Positions 45,573 through 56,153 are shown, numbered from the stretch's first letter. The stretch: DNA of 64,000 nt from Pseudomonas graminis (GCF_004364335.1 NZ_SOCR01000004.1:1-64000), one strand, 5' to 3'. The notes: generated from the letters alone by a model not told the origin. Program-made: numbers and translations.

Positions 45573-46774
45573 CGCAACAACTCCAATGCCTGATCCAGTG
45601 CGGTGAAAAATCGTTCTAGGTCTTGGGAATCGTTGTACAGCCCCAGCGACACGCGAATCGCGCCAGAGAGTTCCAAACCGCTGATCAACGGGATGGCGCA
45701 GTGGTGACCGGCACGAACGGCAACGCCTTGCTCGGTCAGCAAGTGCGCGAGATCGGCGTTGTGTACGCCCTCGACCACAAAGCTCACCAGCGCCACATGG
45801 GGATCGCCCAGCACCTGCACACCATCGCGCTGCATCAATCCGGCGCGCAGCCGCTCATGCAGGCGCGCTTCGTATTCGGCGACGGCGGACTGATTGAGGC
45901 CGTTGAGGTAATCCAGCGTCGCGCCGAGGCCGATCACCGCGCTGATGGGCGGCGTGCCCGCTTCGAAGCCCAGCGGCGCAGGGCGAAACGTGGCCGTCTG
46001 GTAGACAGTCTGCAGGACCATTTCGCCGCCGAACTGCCAATGCTGCAGCTGTGCCAGCGCCTGATGTCGCCCGAACAACACGCCCACACCATCCGGGCCG
46101 TACAGCTTGTGGCTGGAAAAGACGTAGAAGTCGCAGCCGATGTCCTGCACATCGTGTCGGCCATGGACCACACCTTGTGCCCCATCAATCACCGTCAGCG
46201 CGCCCTGTGCCTGAGCCAGCGCGACGAGTTGGCGAACCGGTTGCCAGGTCCCGAGCACGTTGGACAACTGACTGACCGCCAGCAAACGGGTGCGTGGTGT
46301 GATCAGCCCGGCGGCGGCCTCCACATCAATCACCCCGGCGTCGGTAATGGGCAACACCACCAGCTTCAGGTTGCGACGCAGGGCCAGTTGCTGCCAGGGC
46401 AGCAGATTGGCGTGATGCTCCAGCGCGCTGATGACAATTTCGTCGCCGGCCCGGAACACATGCTCCAGGCCATACGCGAGCAGGTTGAACGCGGACGTGG
46501 CGCCGTGGGTGAACACGATCTGCCCGGACGCTCCGGCATTCAGCCATTCGCCGGCCTTGCGCCGCGTGTCCTCGAAGGCCTGGGTCGCCATCGCGCCCAG
46601 CAGGTGCTGGGCGCGATGCACATTCGCCGCGCCGTTGGCGTAGTAATGCACCGTGGCGTCGATGAGGGCATGGGGTTTTTGTGCGGTGGCGGCGCTGTCC
46701 AGGTAGGTCTGGCCTTGCCGTTGCAGGGCGTCAATGGCCGGAAAATCAGCGCGCCAGGGAGAAATGAGGGGCAT
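45569..46774 (-). CDS. csdA: Cysteine desulfurase CsdA (SufS class)
   Basis: A 401-aa PLP enzyme that takes sulfur from cysteine. The PLP lysine is Lys223 (SSHKLYGPDG), the active Cys is Cys359 (RAGHHCAIP), and EHHANLLPW (about 119-127) contacts PLP. The class II (SufS/CsdA) type is shown by the short Cys loop. ATG 46774 (PLISPWRADFP) is the family-like start; the frame opens at 46828. It is followed by csdE with a 4-nt overlap. Confidence 0.9.
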   Translation of the reverse strand: MPLISPWRADFPAIDALQRQGQTYLDSAATAQKPHALIDATVHYYANGAANVHRAQHLLGAMATQAFEDTRRKAGEWLNAGASGQIVFTHGATSAFNLLAYGLEHVFRAGDEIVISALEHHANLLPWQQLALRRNLKLVVLPITDAGVIDVEAAAGLITPRTRLLAVSQLSNVLGTWQPVRQLVALAQAQGALTVIDGAQGVVHGRHDVQDIGCDFYVFSSHKLYGPDGVGVLFGRHQALAQLQHWQFGGEMVLQTVYQTATFRPAPLGFEAGTPPISAVIGLGATLDYLNGLNQSAVAEYEARLHERLRAGLMQRDGVQVLGDPHVALVSFVVEGVHNADLAHLLTEQGVAVRAGHHCAIPLISGLELSGAIRVSLGLYNDSQDLERFFTALDQALELLR

Positions 46775-46838
46775 ATCAGTCACGCTCGTTGAGGCGGATT
46801 CGGTCCCCGGGGGAAACCGAACCCGCACGCAGCATCGA

Positions 46839-47873
46839 TCAGTTGTGAGCGTGCAGCGCTTCGTTCAGCTCGATGGCCGACTTGTGGGATTTGCACTCCA
46901 CGGCGCCGGTCTGCGAGTTGCGACGGAACAGCAGGTCCGGTTGACCGGCCAGTTCACGGGCCTTCACGACCTTGACCAGCTCGTTTTTGTCATCCAGCAG
47001 CGCGACCTTGGTGCCAGCGGTAACGTACAGACCGGCTTCAACGGTGTTGCGATCGCCCAGCGGAATGCCAATACCGGCGTTCGCGCCGATCAGGCAGCCT
47101 TCGCCGACCTTGATCACCATGTTGCCGCCGCCCGACAGGGTGCCCATAGTCGAGCAACCGCCGCCCAGGTCCGAACCCTTGCCAACGAATACGCCAGCCG
47201 ACACACGGCCTTCGATCATGCCAGGGCCTTCAGTGCCGCCGTTGAAGTTGACGAAACCTTCGTGCATCACGGTGGTGCCTTCGCCGATGTAAGCGCCCAG
47301 GCGCACGCGCGCGGTGTCAGCGATGCGTACACCGGCCGGCACGACGTAGTCGGTCATTTTCGGGAATTTGTCCACCGAGAAGACTTCCAGCAGATGGCCT
47401 TTCAGGCGGGCTTCCAGCTGACGCTCGGCCAGCTCGCCCAGGTCGATGGCACCCTGGCTGGTCCACGCGACGTTCGGCAGCAGCGGAAACACGCCGGCCA
47501 GGCTCAAACCGTGGGGCTTGACCAGACGATGGGACAGCAAGTGCAGCTTGAGGTAAGCCTCGGGAGTGGAGGTAAGCGCGGTGTCGTCAGCCAGCAGCGT
47601 GGCAACCAGCGGGTTGTGGCTCTCGGCGAGTCGGGTCAGCAGCGCGGCCTGGGTGTCGTCGATGCCTTTGAGGGCATTGGCCAGACGCGAGGAGAGATCG
47701 GTGTTGAATGCGATGGCCTGATTGCCACCGGTGTAGCCCAGGATCGGTGCGACGGCGGCGACGATTTCAGCCGACGGGTTGAGCAGTGGCAGGGCGTAGA
47801 AAACTTCCAGCCAGGTGCCTTTACGGTTTTGTGTGCCAACGCCAAAGGCCAGGCTGAACAGAGAAGTGGACAT
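46839..47873 (-). CDS. dapD: Tetrahydrodipicolinate N-succinyltransferase DapD
   Basis: A 344-aa cytosolic enzyme, second in the succinylase branch of lysine/diaminopimelate synthesis. The long N-terminal domain (about 1-160) identifies the larger DapD class found in pseudomonads and actinobacteria. The left-handed beta-helix follows (VRLGAYIGEGTTVMHEGFVNF, GSDLGGGCSTMGTL, CLIGANAGIGIPLGD). The downstream gene on this strand is csdA, 64 nt away. Confidence 0.94.
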   Translation of the reverse strand: MSTSLFSLAFGVGTQNRKGTWLEVFYALPLLNPSAEIVAAVAPILGYTGGNQAIAFNTDLSSRLANALKGIDDTQAALLTRLAESHNPLVATLLADDTALTSTPEAYLKLHLLSHRLVKPHGLSLAGVFPLLPNVAWTSQGAIDLGELAERQLEARLKGHLLEVFSVDKFPKMTDYVVPAGVRIADTARVRLGAYIGEGTTVMHEGFVNFNGGTEGPGMIEGRVSAGVFVGKGSDLGGGCSTMGTLSGGGNMVIKVGEGCLIGANAGIGIPLGDRNTVEAGLYVTAGTKVALLDDKNELVKVVKARELAGQPDLLFRRNSQTGAVECKSHKSAIELNEALHAHN

Positions 47874-47904
47874 GCAGATACCTCGTTATTTAGGGCTATC
47901 TCAA

Positions 47905-48267
47905 TCAGGCGATAGCCGCAGCGTACAGTTCGGGTTTGAAGCCAATCAGAGTTTTGTCGCCAAGATCCAGCACCGGGCGCTTGATCATCGAGGGCTGAGC
48001 GAGCATCAGCTCAATGGCCTTTTCCTGATCGAGATCGGCTTTCTGCGCCTCGTCCAGTTTGCGAAAGGTCGTGCCGGCTCGGTTGAGTACCGTCTGCCAG
48101 CCGTGCTCGTTGCACCAACGGGTCAGGTGGTCGCGGTCGATGCCCTGTGTCTTGTAGTCGTGGAAGTCGTAATTCACCGATTTTTCATCGAGCCAGGTGC
48201 GCGCCTTCTTCATTGTGTCGCATGCCTTGATCCCAAACAGGTGCAACGTGTGGGTTTCCTTGGCCAT
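47905..48267 (-). CDS. yffB: ArsC/Spx-family thioredoxin-fold protein (YffB-like)
   Basis: A 120-aa small thioredoxin-fold protein. It has a single N-terminal Cys16 in GIKACDTMKKARTWL and the family Arg-Pro (IKRPVLDLGDKTLIGF). A second Cys is absent from the CxxC position, as in YffB; true arsenate reductases share the fold. No ars genes are nearby. It precedes dapD on the same strand by 31 nt, echoing the yffB-dapE pairing of enterobacteria. Confidence 0.85.
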   Translation of the reverse strand: MAKETHTLHLFGIKACDTMKKARTWLDEKSVNYDFHDYKTQGIDRDHLTRWCNEHGWQTVLNRAGTTFRKLDEAQKADLDQEKAIELMLAQPSMIKRPVLDLGDKTLIGFKPELYAAAIA

Positions 48268-48521
48268 GGGCCTGCTCCTTTCGGGACGGTTGAAAAAAAC
48301 GGTGGAGGATTATGCCACGTACACGCCGGCTAAGCGCGGCGGGCCGACGCTTTGTCTATTTGCCTCGGGTTTACGCGCCCTGTCTGGCGGCGACGGCGGT
48401 TGCCCGCTAATGAGCTATCAGGAACCCATGACCGTTGCAGCCGCTAAGATGGGCACTTTGCCGGACGCATCGGGTCTGTTGCCGATGTCTGTCATGTGTC
48501 ACACGTTTGGGAGATCACGCC
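48268..48521. other. Divergent intergenic region yffB / antiporter
   Basis: 254 bp with no supported gene; frames reading through it belong to shadows of neighbours. It must hold the promoters of both flanking genes, but no clear -35/-10 pair was found. Confidence 0.4.
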
Positions 48522-50168
48522 ATGCAAACAGCCTATACCGTCCTCATCTTATTGACGCTGGTAGGTGTCTCGCGATTGCTGGCCCGGGTGATTCCGCTGC
48601 CGTTGCCGCTGGTGCAGATCGCCGCTGGCGCCTTGCTCGCCTGGCCGACGCTAGGGCTGCACGTGGCGCTCGACCCTGAGCTGTTCCTGTTTCTGTTCCT
48701 GCCGCCCCTGCTGTTCTCCGATGGCTGGCGGATGCCCAAGCGTGATCTCTGGCGCTATCGCGGGGCGATTCTTACCCTTGCGATAGGCTTGGTGATTTTC
48801 ACTGTGATCGGCGCCGGTTACTTCATCCACTGGCTGCTGCCTTCCATTCCCTTGCCGGTCGCCTTCGCCTTGGCGGCCGTGCTGTCTCCGACCGACGCCG
48901 TGGCGGTCTCGGCCATCGCCCAGGACCGGCTGCCCGCGCCGATCATGCGCATGCTCCAGGGCGAGGCGTTAATGAATGACGCGACCGGCCTGGTCACCTT
49001 CAAGTTTGCCCTGGCAGCCGCCATCACCGGGGTGTTCTCGCTTACCGATGCGAGCCTGAATTTTGTGTTGGTGGCGTGCGGCGGTCTGGCCGTGGGCGTC
49101 GCGCTCAGCTGGGTGGTGGGGCGTCTGCGCAGCCGGATGATCACCCGGGGCTGGGATGATCCGGCGACCCACGTGGTGTTCATGTTGCTATTGCCGTTTG
49201 CCGCTTACGTCCTGGCCGAGCGGCTTGAGCTGTCCGGAATTCTCTCGGCGGTGGCGGCGGGGATGATGCAGAGCTGGGTCGATCTACTGCCCCGCCAGAC
49301 CAGCACCCGACTGCTCAATCGCAGCGTTTGGACCCTGTTGGAATTTGCCTTCAACGGCTTGATCTTCCTGCTGCTGGGTTTACAACTGCCGGACATCATC
49401 ACCGCCGTCACCCACCATGAAGCGACTCTGTGGCCGACCCTGTTGTGGCGCTGCCTTGATGTGCTGGCGATCTTCGTGGTGCTGGCGGCGTTGCGTTATA
49501 TCTGGGTGCAAAGCGTCTGGCGGTTGATGATCCAGATCCGGCGCTGGCGTGGCAGGGGTGACGGAACCCTTGATCTGTCGACTCGCTCGTCATTGCTGCT
49601 GACCGTGGGCGGGGTGCGCGGTGCCGTCACGCTTGCGGGTACGTTATCGGTGCCGCTTCTGATCAGCGCGGGCGTCGACTTCCCCGAGCGTGACTTGCTG
49701 ATTTTCATTGCTGCGGGGGTGATCCTGCTGTCGCTGGTGTCGGCGAGCATTGGCTTACCGTTGCTCTTGCGTGGGCAGGTGAGTGAGCCAGACCTGCGCA
49801 TGAAGCGCGAAGTGAGGGACGCCTGGAAGCGCACGGCGCAGGCGGCGATTCAGACACTGGAGAATGAGGCGATCCCTGCCGCGACGGATTCGCCCGATGC
49901 CGCGCAGGCGGTGCTCGCCATGGAAGTGAAGGCGCGGATCATGTCCGAATACCGCCAGCGTCTGGATATCTTCAACGACACCGCCGAAGCCCAGGCTTTA
50001 GCGTTCCAGATGGATCAACTGGAGAAACGCATGCGCCTCAACGCCCTGCGTGCCCAGCGTCTGGAGCTTTACAACCTGCACCGTCATCACCAGATTGGCG
50101 ATGACGTGCTGCGCCTGGTGCTGGCGGAACTGGATCTCAACGAAGCCAATCTGGGTCTGGCTCACTGA
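48522..50168 (+). CDS. CPA1-family Na+/H+ antiporter
   Basis: A 548-aa inner-membrane cation/proton exchanger. About 12 hydrophobic segments (residues 5-430). The transport core has the ion-binding LSPTDAVAVSAI (about 124-135) and GEALMNDATGLVTFKFAL (about 147-164), followed by GGVRGAVTLAGTLSVP. A cytosolic C-terminal tail of about 115 residues is helical and charged. The start at 48522 is chosen because the upstream extension has many Cys/Arg and no site. Ion preference is not readable. Confidence 0.9.
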   Translation: MQTAYTVLILLTLVGVSRLLARVIPLPLPLVQIAAGALLAWPTLGLHVALDPELFLFLFLPPLLFSDGWRMPKRDLWRYRGAILTLAIGLVIFTVIGAGYFIHWLLPSIPLPVAFALAAVLSPTDAVAVSAIAQDRLPAPIMRMLQGEALMNDATGLVTFKFALAAAITGVFSLTDASLNFVLVACGGLAVGVALSWVVGRLRSRMITRGWDDPATHVVFMLLLPFAAYVLAERLELSGILSAVAAGMMQSWVDLLPRQTSTRLLNRSVWTLLEFAFNGLIFLLLGLQLPDIITAVTHHEATLWPTLLWRCLDVLAIFVVLAALRYIWVQSVWRLMIQIRRWRGRGDGTLDLSTRSSLLLTVGGVRGAVTLAGTLSVPLLISAGVDFPERDLLIFIAAGVILLSLVSASIGLPLLLRGQVSEPDLRMKREVRDAWKRTAQAAIQTLENEAIPAATDSPDAAQAVLAMEVKARIMSEYRQRLDIFNDTAEAQALAFQMDQLEKRMRLNALRAQRLELYNLHRHHQIGDDVLRLVLAELDLNEANLGLAH

Positions 50169-50198
50169 GGCGAGAATCTGGCCTGAACGCGCCAGGGA

Positions 50199-51395
50199 TC
50201 AACGGCTCGTCACAAAATCCCGGATGCGCTGTGCGGCTTCGATGCACTCGGCCAGCGGCGCAACCAGTGCCATGCGTACACGCCCGGCGCCGGGATTGAA
50301 ATCGTCGACATCCCGGGACAGGTATGACCCCGGCACCACCGTCACGTGTTCGGTGACGAACAGATCCCGGCAGAATTTCGCATCGTCAGTTCCGACGCTT
50401 GGCCATAGATAGAAGCCGCCGTCTGGCCGCTGCACGTCCATGACCGGGCTGAGGATTTCCAGCACGGCTTCAAACTTTTCCCGGTACAGCGTGCGGTTGG
50501 CGCGCACGTGTTCTTCGTCGCTCCAGGCCGCGATGCTCGCCAGTTGCGTCTGCACCGGCATCGCGCAGCCGTGGTAGGTGCGATAGAGAAGAAACGCCTT
50601 GAGAATGTCGGCATCGCCCGCCACGAAACCCGAGCGCAGGCCCGGCAGGTTCGAGCGTTTGGACAGGCTGTGGAACACCACGCAGCGCTTGAAATCCTGA
50701 CGACCCAGTTCGGCGCAGGCGCTCAGCAGACCGGCCGGCGGAGTGGCTTCGTCGAAATACAGCTCGCTGTAGCACTCGTCCGCCGCGATCACGAAATCGT
50801 GCTTGTCGGCCAGGGCGATGAGCTTCTTCAGGGTTTCCAGCGGGATCAGCGCACCGGTCGGGTTGCCCGGCGAGCACAGAAACAGTATTTGGCAGCGGTC
50901 CCAGACATCAGCGCTGACGGCGTCGAAATCCGGGTTGAAACCGTGCTCGGCCAGGCACGGCAGATAGTGCGGGGTAGCGCCGGCCAGAAACGCCGCGCCT
51001 TCGTAGATTTGGTAGAACGGGTTGGGGCTGATCACCAGGCCGTTGTCAGCGCGATTGACGACCGTCTGGGTAAAGGCAAACAGCGCCTCGCGGGTGCCGT
51101 TGACCGGCAACACATGTTTGGTTGCATCCAGCCAGCCGGCCGGCACGCTGAAACGGCGCTCGCACCAGTTGGCGATGGCTTCACGCAGCGCAGGAATCCC
51201 GGCCGTGGTCGGGTAGACCGCCATTTGATCGAGGTTGTCGGCCAGCGCCTTGGCGACGAATTCCGGCGATTTGTGCTTGGGTTCGCCGATCGACAGGGCG
51301 ATCGGACGTTTGTCCGGATTCGGCGTAACGGCACCGAGCAACGCGCGAAGTTTCTCGAAAGGGTAGGGCTGAAGCTGCTGCAGGGCGTTATTCAT
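50199..51395 (-). CDS. dapC: Succinyldiaminopimelate transaminase DapC
   Basis: A 398-aa PLP aminotransferase of fold type I. Features: LSIGEPKHKSP near the N-terminus, CSPGNPTGA (about 174-182), AADECYSELYF, and the PLP lysine Lys246 in FHSLSKRSNLPGLRSGF. This proteobacterial DapC type sits next to glnD/map and completes the trio with dapD and dapE. Only 30 nt separate it from the convergent antiporter gene, with no terminator seen. Confidence 0.92.
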   Translation of the reverse strand: MNNALQQLQPYPFEKLRALLGAVTPNPDKRPIALSIGEPKHKSPEFVAKALADNLDQMAVYPTTAGIPALREAIANWCERRFSVPAGWLDATKHVLPVNGTREALFAFTQTVVNRADNGLVISPNPFYQIYEGAAFLAGATPHYLPCLAEHGFNPDFDAVSADVWDRCQILFLCSPGNPTGALIPLETLKKLIALADKHDFVIAADECYSELYFDEATPPAGLLSACAELGRQDFKRCVVFHSLSKRSNLPGLRSGFVAGDADILKAFLLYRTYHGCAMPVQTQLASIAAWSDEEHVRANRTLYREKFEAVLEILSPVMDVQRPDGGFYLWPSVGTDDAKFCRDLFVTEHVTVVPGSYLSRDVDDFNPGAGRVRMALVAPLAECIEAAQRIRDFVTSR

Positions 51396-51491
51396 GTCGA
51401 ATCGTTCTCAAGGCTGGGCGCCCGCACTCGTGTTCACGATGTGGCAGGGCGCCGTTGTATCAAGTCGTTAAGTCGTGCCGTCCTGGCCTGT

Positions 51492-54191
51492 TCAGATACT
51501 GATGCGCAACTCGCTGCCGGGCTCGGGATTGACGCTGAGCTGCTCAACGATTTCATCCTGCAAGCGTCGACACAGTTGCGGATCGGACAGCGGCTGGTGG
51601 TTTTCATCGGTCAGGAAGAACACGTCTTCCACGCGCTCACCCAGCGTGGCGATCTTGGCGTTCTGCAATGACAGGTCGAACTCCAGGAAGATCTTGCCCA
51701 GTCGCGCCAGCAGCCCGGGGCGATCCGGCGCGCTGAGCTCCAGCACCGTGACCGGCCGCTGTGCGTCGTTGGAAATCGTCACCACGGGCGCAAAGGCAAA
51801 GTGCTTGAGCTGACGCGGTACCCGGCGCTTGATGATGGTCGGGTAATCGTCGGGGTTGCGCAGCGCCTCGGTCAGGCCCTCGCGAATGGCCTTGATGCGC
51901 TCCGGATTGTCGCCGATCGAGCCGCCTTCACTGTCGAGCACGATGTAAGTGTCGAGGGTGAACTGGCTGGTAGAGGTGATGACCCGGGCGTCGTGAATGT
52001 TCAGGTTCAGCTGATCCATTGCCGCCACGGTCACGGCGAAGAAGTCGTGCTGGTCGGGCGCATAAATGAAGATCTGCGTGCCGCCTTCGAACTCCCGCTG
52101 GGTGGTTTCCTTGATCAGCACCAACGGGCCGCCATCGGCTGGCTGCTGCAAAATCGCGTCGCTGTGCCAGGCCACGTCGCCTGCGGTGTGACGCAAAAAG
52201 TAGTCGTCGCCCAGCTGTGACCACAATTGCTCGACGTCATCGGGGTCGGTGCCGCTGCGCACCAGAATGTCCAGCGCAGCGGTTTGCGTGCGACGGATCT
52301 GCTCTTCGCGGTCGACCGGGTTCTCCAGCCCACGCTTGAGCGCGCGCTTGGTCTCGGTGTACAGCTGGCGCAACAGGCTGGCACGCCACGAGTTCCACAG
52401 CGTCGGATTGGTCGCGTTGATGTCGGCGATGGTCAGCACGTAGAGATAGTCCAGATGCACTTCATCGCCGACGAACTGGGCGAAGTCGTGAATCACCTGC
52501 GGGTCGGACAAGTCCTTGCGCTGGGCGGTGGTCGACATCACCAGATGGTTCTGGACCAGCCAGACAATCAGCTGGGTGTCCCAGTGGGGCAGGTGATGAC
52601 GAATGCCGAACGCTTCGGCATCGATCGCGCCCAGTTCCGAGTGATCACCGCCGCGGCCCTTGCCAATGTCGTGGTAAAGGCCGGCCAGATAAATAAGCTC
52701 GGGCTTGGGCAGTCTGGCCATGAGCTTGCTGGCCAGCGGGAATTTCTCTGACACCTGCGTGTATTGCAGCTTACGCAGGTGCTTGATCAGGTTCAGCGTG
52801 TGGGCATCGACCGTATAGATGTGGAACAGGTCGTGTTGCATCTGCCCGACGATATGGCCGAACTCCGGCAGGTACAGCCCGAGAATGCCATAACGGTTCA
52901 TCCGCCGAAGATTGCGATGAATGCCGATCTCGCATTTGAACAGCTCGATGAACAGGCTGGTGTTGCGGATATCATTGCGGAAATCGTCGTTGATCAGATA
53001 CCGGTGTTCCCGCAGCAGCCGGATGGTGTCGGCCCGCACGCCCTTTATCTCCGGGCGCTGCGCCATCAGCACAAAGATCTCGATCATCGCGAACGGCGTA
53101 CGCTTGAACACGTTCGGATGGGTCGCTTCGATGTAGCCGTCATGCAGCTGGAAGCGCGAGTTGATGGTCTCGGTGACCGTGCCTTCGTCGTCCGCGAGAA
53201 TCACTTCTTCGAAGTGCTGGATGATCAGGTCGCTGAGCTGCGCAATGCTCATGACCTCCCGGTAGTACTTCTGCATGAAGCGCTCGATGGCCAGTTTGGC
53301 GTCGCTGTCTTCGTAACCCAGCAGGCGCGCAATGCTGGTCTGGTAATCGAACAGCAGACGGTCTTCGGAACGCCCGGCGAGCATGTGCAGGGCGTAGCGA
53401 ACCTTCCAGAGAAATTCCTGAGAGGACGCCAGCAGTGCGTTTTCGCTCTCCAGCAGAAAACCTTCGTCGGCCAGTGCGTGCAGGTTCAGCGTGCCGTACT
53501 GGCGACGGGCAACCCAGAGAATGGTCTGAATATCCCGCAGCCCGCCGGGCGAGCCTTTGACGTTGGGCTCGAGGTTGTACTCGGTGTCGAAATATTTGTG
53601 ATGGCGGTTCTTCTGCTCGGCGCGTTTGGCCAGGAAGAACTCCTTGCTCGGCCACATTTCGCGGGTGCTGGTGACGGCGAGCATGCGCTGACGCAGTCGC
53701 TCGGGACCGGCAATTGTGCGGCTCTCCATCAAATTCGTGATGACGGTCAGATCGGCCCGGGCCTCGGTGACGCATTCGTCCACCGAGCGCACGCTTTGAC
53801 CGACTTCCAGGCCGATGTCCCACAGCAGCGTCAGAAAACGCTCGATGGAATCGCGGAAAACTTCATGGTCGGCGCTGTCCAGCAGGATCAGCAGATCGAT
53901 GTCGGAGTAGGGGTGCAGTTCGCCGCGACCGTAGCCGCCGACCGCCAGCAAGGCGATGTCGGCGTCTTCGCTCCAGTCGAACTGATCCCAGGCCTGCTGC
54001 AGGATGTTATCGACGAACCATGCACGGTCCTCGATCAGCCGGCGAATCTCCCGGCCCGACTTGAAGCGTCCGTCCAGCACTTCGCGCGCTTGACGAATGG
54101 CTTTCTTGAAGGCGGGTATGGGGCTGGCCTTCAGTGCCAGCTCGGCCTGAAACTGGCCGCGATCGAACAAATCTGGGTCCACCTGCGGCAT
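51492..54191 (-). CDS. glnD: Bifunctional PII uridylyltransferase/uridylyl-removing enzyme GlnD
   Basis: An 899-aa nitrogen sensor that uridylylates PII when glutamine is low and removes UMP when it is high. The nucleotidyltransferase motif [19 protein letters not shown] is at about 85-103, [14 protein letters not shown] follows, the HD hydrolase has [18 protein letters not shown], and two C-terminal ACT domains (about 700-890) bind glutamine. All expected parts are present. map lies 70 nt upstream on the same strand. Confidence 0.96.
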   Translation of the reverse strand: MPQVDPDLFDRGQFQAELALKASPIPAFKKAIRQAREVLDGRFKSGREIRRLIEDRAWFVDNILQQAWDQFDWSEDADIALLAVGGYGRGELHPYSDIDLLILLDSADHEVFRDSIERFLTLLWDIGLEVGQSVRSVDECVTEARADLTVITNLMESRTIAGPERLRQRMLAVTSTREMWPSKEFFLAKRAEQKNRHHKYFDTEYNLEPNVKGSPGGLRDIQTILWVARRQYGTLNLHALADEGFLLESENALLASSQEFLWKVRYALHMLAGRSEDRLLFDYQTSIARLLGYEDSDAKLAIERFMQKYYREVMSIAQLSDLIIQHFEEVILADDEGTVTETINSRFQLHDGYIEATHPNVFKRTPFAMIEIFVLMAQRPEIKGVRADTIRLLREHRYLINDDFRNDIRNTSLFIELFKCEIGIHRNLRRMNRYGILGLYLPEFGHIVGQMQHDLFHIYTVDAHTLNLIKHLRKLQYTQVSEKFPLASKLMARLPKPELIYLAGLYHDIGKGRGGDHSELGAIDAEAFGIRHHLPHWDTQLIVWLVQNHLVMSTTAQRKDLSDPQVIHDFAQFVGDEVHLDYLYVLTIADINATNPTLWNSWRASLLRQLYTETKRALKRGLENPVDREEQIRRTQTAALDILVRSGTDPDDVEQLWSQLGDDYFLRHTAGDVAWHSDAILQQPADGGPLVLIKETTQREFEGGTQIFIYAPDQHDFFAVTVAAMDQLNLNIHDARVITSTSQFTLDTYIVLDSEGGSIGDNPERIKAIREGLTEALRNPDDYPTIIKRRVPRQLKHFAFAPVVTISNDAQRPVTVLELSAPDRPGLLARLGKIFLEFDLSLQNAKIATLGERVEDVFFLTDENHQPLSDPQLCRRLQDEIVEQLSVNPEPGSELRISI

Positions 54192-54261
54192 CGAACTGCT
54201 TTCCTTCTATCTATACCGATCGTGCTGGCTGTACCGACCACAATGGCGAATGATTTCGCGA

Positions 54262-55044
54262 TCAGGCCGAGGTGCGGGCGATGGTGTCATCGCTGCGCAG
54301 GGTGAAGATTTCGTAGCCGGTCGCGGTCACCAGAATGGTGTGCTCCCACTGTGCCGACAGCTTGCGATCCTTGGTGATGGCTGTCCAGCCGTCGCCGAGC
54401 AGGCGCGTGTCGGCCTTACCCTGATTGATCATCGGCTCGATGGTGAAGGTCATGCCTTCTTTGAGCTCCATGCCGTCGCCGGCCTGACCGTAGTGCAGCA
54501 CTTGAGGCTCTTCGTGGAAGACCCTGCCAATGCCGTGGCCGCAGTATTCGCGGACGACCGAGAAGCCGTTTTTCTCGGCGTGCTTCTGGATCACTTCGCC
54601 GATATCGCCCAGGTGCGCGCCGGGCTTGACCACTTCGATGCCTTTATAGAGGCACTCTTGGGTGACGCGGGACAGGCGCTCGGCCCACTCAGGCACTTTG
54701 CCCACGTGAAACATCTTGCTGGTGTCACCGTGGTAGCCGTCCTTGATGACGGTCACGTCGATATTCAGCACGTCGCCATTCTTGAGCGGCTTCTCGTTCG
54801 GGATACCGTGGCAGACCACATGGTTAATGGAGGTGCAGATGGATTTCGGGAAACCCTTGTAGTTCAGTGGCGCCGGAATGGCCTTCTGCTCGTTGACGAT
54901 GTAGTCGTGGCAGATGCGGTCCAGTTCTTCGGTGGTCACGCCCGGCTTTACATGGGCGCCAATCATTTCCAGCACATCGGCAGCCAGGCGGCCGGCAATT
55001 CGCATCTTCTCGATGTCTTCGGGGGTTTTCAGTGTCACGGTCAT
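54262..55044 (-). CDS. map: Methionine aminopeptidase, type I
   Basis: A 260-aa dimetal enzyme removing initiator Met from nascent proteins. Residues in place: HVVCHG with His79, NIDVTVIKDGYHGDTS with Asp96 and Asp107, GHGIGRVFHEEP and TFTIEPM. Divergent from rpsB with a 338-nt space, the classic map/rpsB arrangement. Confidence 0.96.
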   Translation of the reverse strand: MTVTLKTPEDIEKMRIAGRLAADVLEMIGAHVKPGVTTEELDRICHDYIVNEQKAIPAPLNYKGFPKSICTSINHVVCHGIPNEKPLKNGDVLNIDVTVIKDGYHGDTSKMFHVGKVPEWAERLSRVTQECLYKGIEVVKPGAHLGDIGEVIQKHAEKNGFSVVREYCGHGIGRVFHEEPQVLHYGQAGDGMELKEGMTFTIEPMINQGKADTRLLGDGWTAITKDRKLSAQWEHTILVTATGYEIFTLRSDDTIARTSA

Positions 55045-55214
55045 TAAACAGGCTCTCTCGGCGCGGCGCAGCCACGGCTTGATACGGAAAAACGCGATTC
55101 TACCAGACCGTTGTCAGGCGGGTTATCATCGCGTCCTCCCTCGGCGCGGGCAGGCCGTCCGACCACCTGCACGAGGGGGGCAAAAGCGTCGGAAAAACAG
55201 GCTCTTATTTCGAG

Positions 55215-55243
55215 TTCCGTTATTCAGTTTTTTGTGATATAAA
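55215..55243 (+). promoter_or_regulatory. Candidate rpsB promoter
   Basis: Extended -10 TGATATAAA (TATAAA at 55238-55243) with TTCCGT 17 nt upstream. It gives a transcript leader of about 130 nt. Confidence 0.55.
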
Positions 55244-55249
55244 ATGCGC

Positions 55250-55382
55250 CGCTTTACGGGGTCTGCCCCGAAAGCTCTAACCCACACACGTGTCGACACG
55301 ATGACCTGGGTGCCTTCGGCTCAAGCCGCTGGTTGGTCATTGGGATACGTGGAGGCCTAACCCGACTTATCAAGGAACTATC
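55250..55382 (+). promoter_or_regulatory. rpsB leader RNA, probable S2 autoregulatory operator
   Basis: A GC hairpin (CGGGG-TCTG-CCCCG, 55257-55270) near the 5' end and a larger stem ATGACC / GGTCAT (55301-55340), then a purine-rich AAGGA before the ATG. In gammaproteobacteria the rpsB leader is known to bind S2 and repress rpsB-tsf. Assignment here is by position and structure. Confidence 0.6.
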
Positions 55383-56123
55383 ATGTCCCAAGTCAACATG
55401 CGCGATATGCTGAAGGCCGGTGTGCACTTCGGTCACCAGACCCGTTACTGGAACCCGAAAATGGGTAAATACATTTTCGGCGCGCGCAACAAGATCCACA
55501 TCATCAACCTTGAAAAAACCCTGCCTATGTTCAACGAAGCTCTGACTTTCGTTGAGCGCCTGGCTCAGGGCAAAAACAAGATCCTGTTCGTCGGCACCAA
55601 GCGTTCCGCTGGCAAGATCGTTGCTGAAGAAGCAGCACGTTGCGGTTCGCCGTACGTCGATCACCGCTGGTTGGGCGGCATGCTGACCAACTTCAAGACC
55701 ATCCGCGCTTCCATCAAGCGTCTGCGTGATCTTGAAATCCAGGCAGAAGACGGCACCTTCACCAAGCTGACCAAGAAAGAGGCGCTGATGCGTACTCGCG
55801 ATCTGGAAAAGCTGGATCGTAGCCTGGGTGGTATCAAGGACATGGGCGGTCTGCCAGACGCTCTGTTCGTTATCGACGTTGATCACGAGCGCATCGCGAT
55901 CACCGAAGCCAACAAGCTGGGTATCCCGGTCATCGGCGTTGTCGACACCAACAGCAGCCCTGAAGGCGTTGACTACATCATCCCGGGCAACGATGACGCA
56001 ATCCGCGCCATCCAGTTGTACATGGGTTCGATGGCTGACGCTGTGATCCGCGGTCGCAACAACAATGGCGGCGGCACCGACGTTTACGCTGAAGAAGTTC
56101 CAGCGGCAACTGTTGAAGGCTGA
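55383..56123 (+). CDS. rpsB: 30S ribosomal protein S2
   Basis: A 246-aa ribosomal protein. Signatures: [22 protein letters not shown] at the start, [29 protein letters not shown], and [21 protein letters not shown]. Codons are strongly biased as in highly expressed genes. It is followed by an attenuator-like hairpin and tsf. Confidence 0.98.
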   Translation: MSQVNMRDMLKAGVHFGHQTRYWNPKMGKYIFGARNKIHIINLEKTLPMFNEALTFVERLAQGKNKILFVGTKRSAGKIVAEEAARCGSPYVDHRWLGGMLTNFKTIRASIKRLRDLEIQAEDGTFTKLTKKEALMRTRDLEKLDRSLGGIKDMGGLPDALFVIDVDHERIAITEANKLGIPVIGVVDTNSSPEGVDYIIPGNDDAIRAIQLYMGSMADAVIRGRNNNGGGTDVYAEEVPAATVEG

Positions 56124-56153
56124 GTAACAAACGCCTGGCGTTGACTCAGTACG

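Larger units (their letters stand above)
55045..55382. other. Divergent map / rpsB regulatory region
   Basis: 338 bp without genes. The right-hand 145 bp is the rpsB promoter and structured leader. The left-hand half presumably contains the map promoter, not clearly seen. Confidence 0.6.

Noticed and set aside
52764..54305. 513-codon plus-strand frame across glnD
   Set aside because: Antisense shadow of glnD, which has all UTase, HD and ACT motifs.
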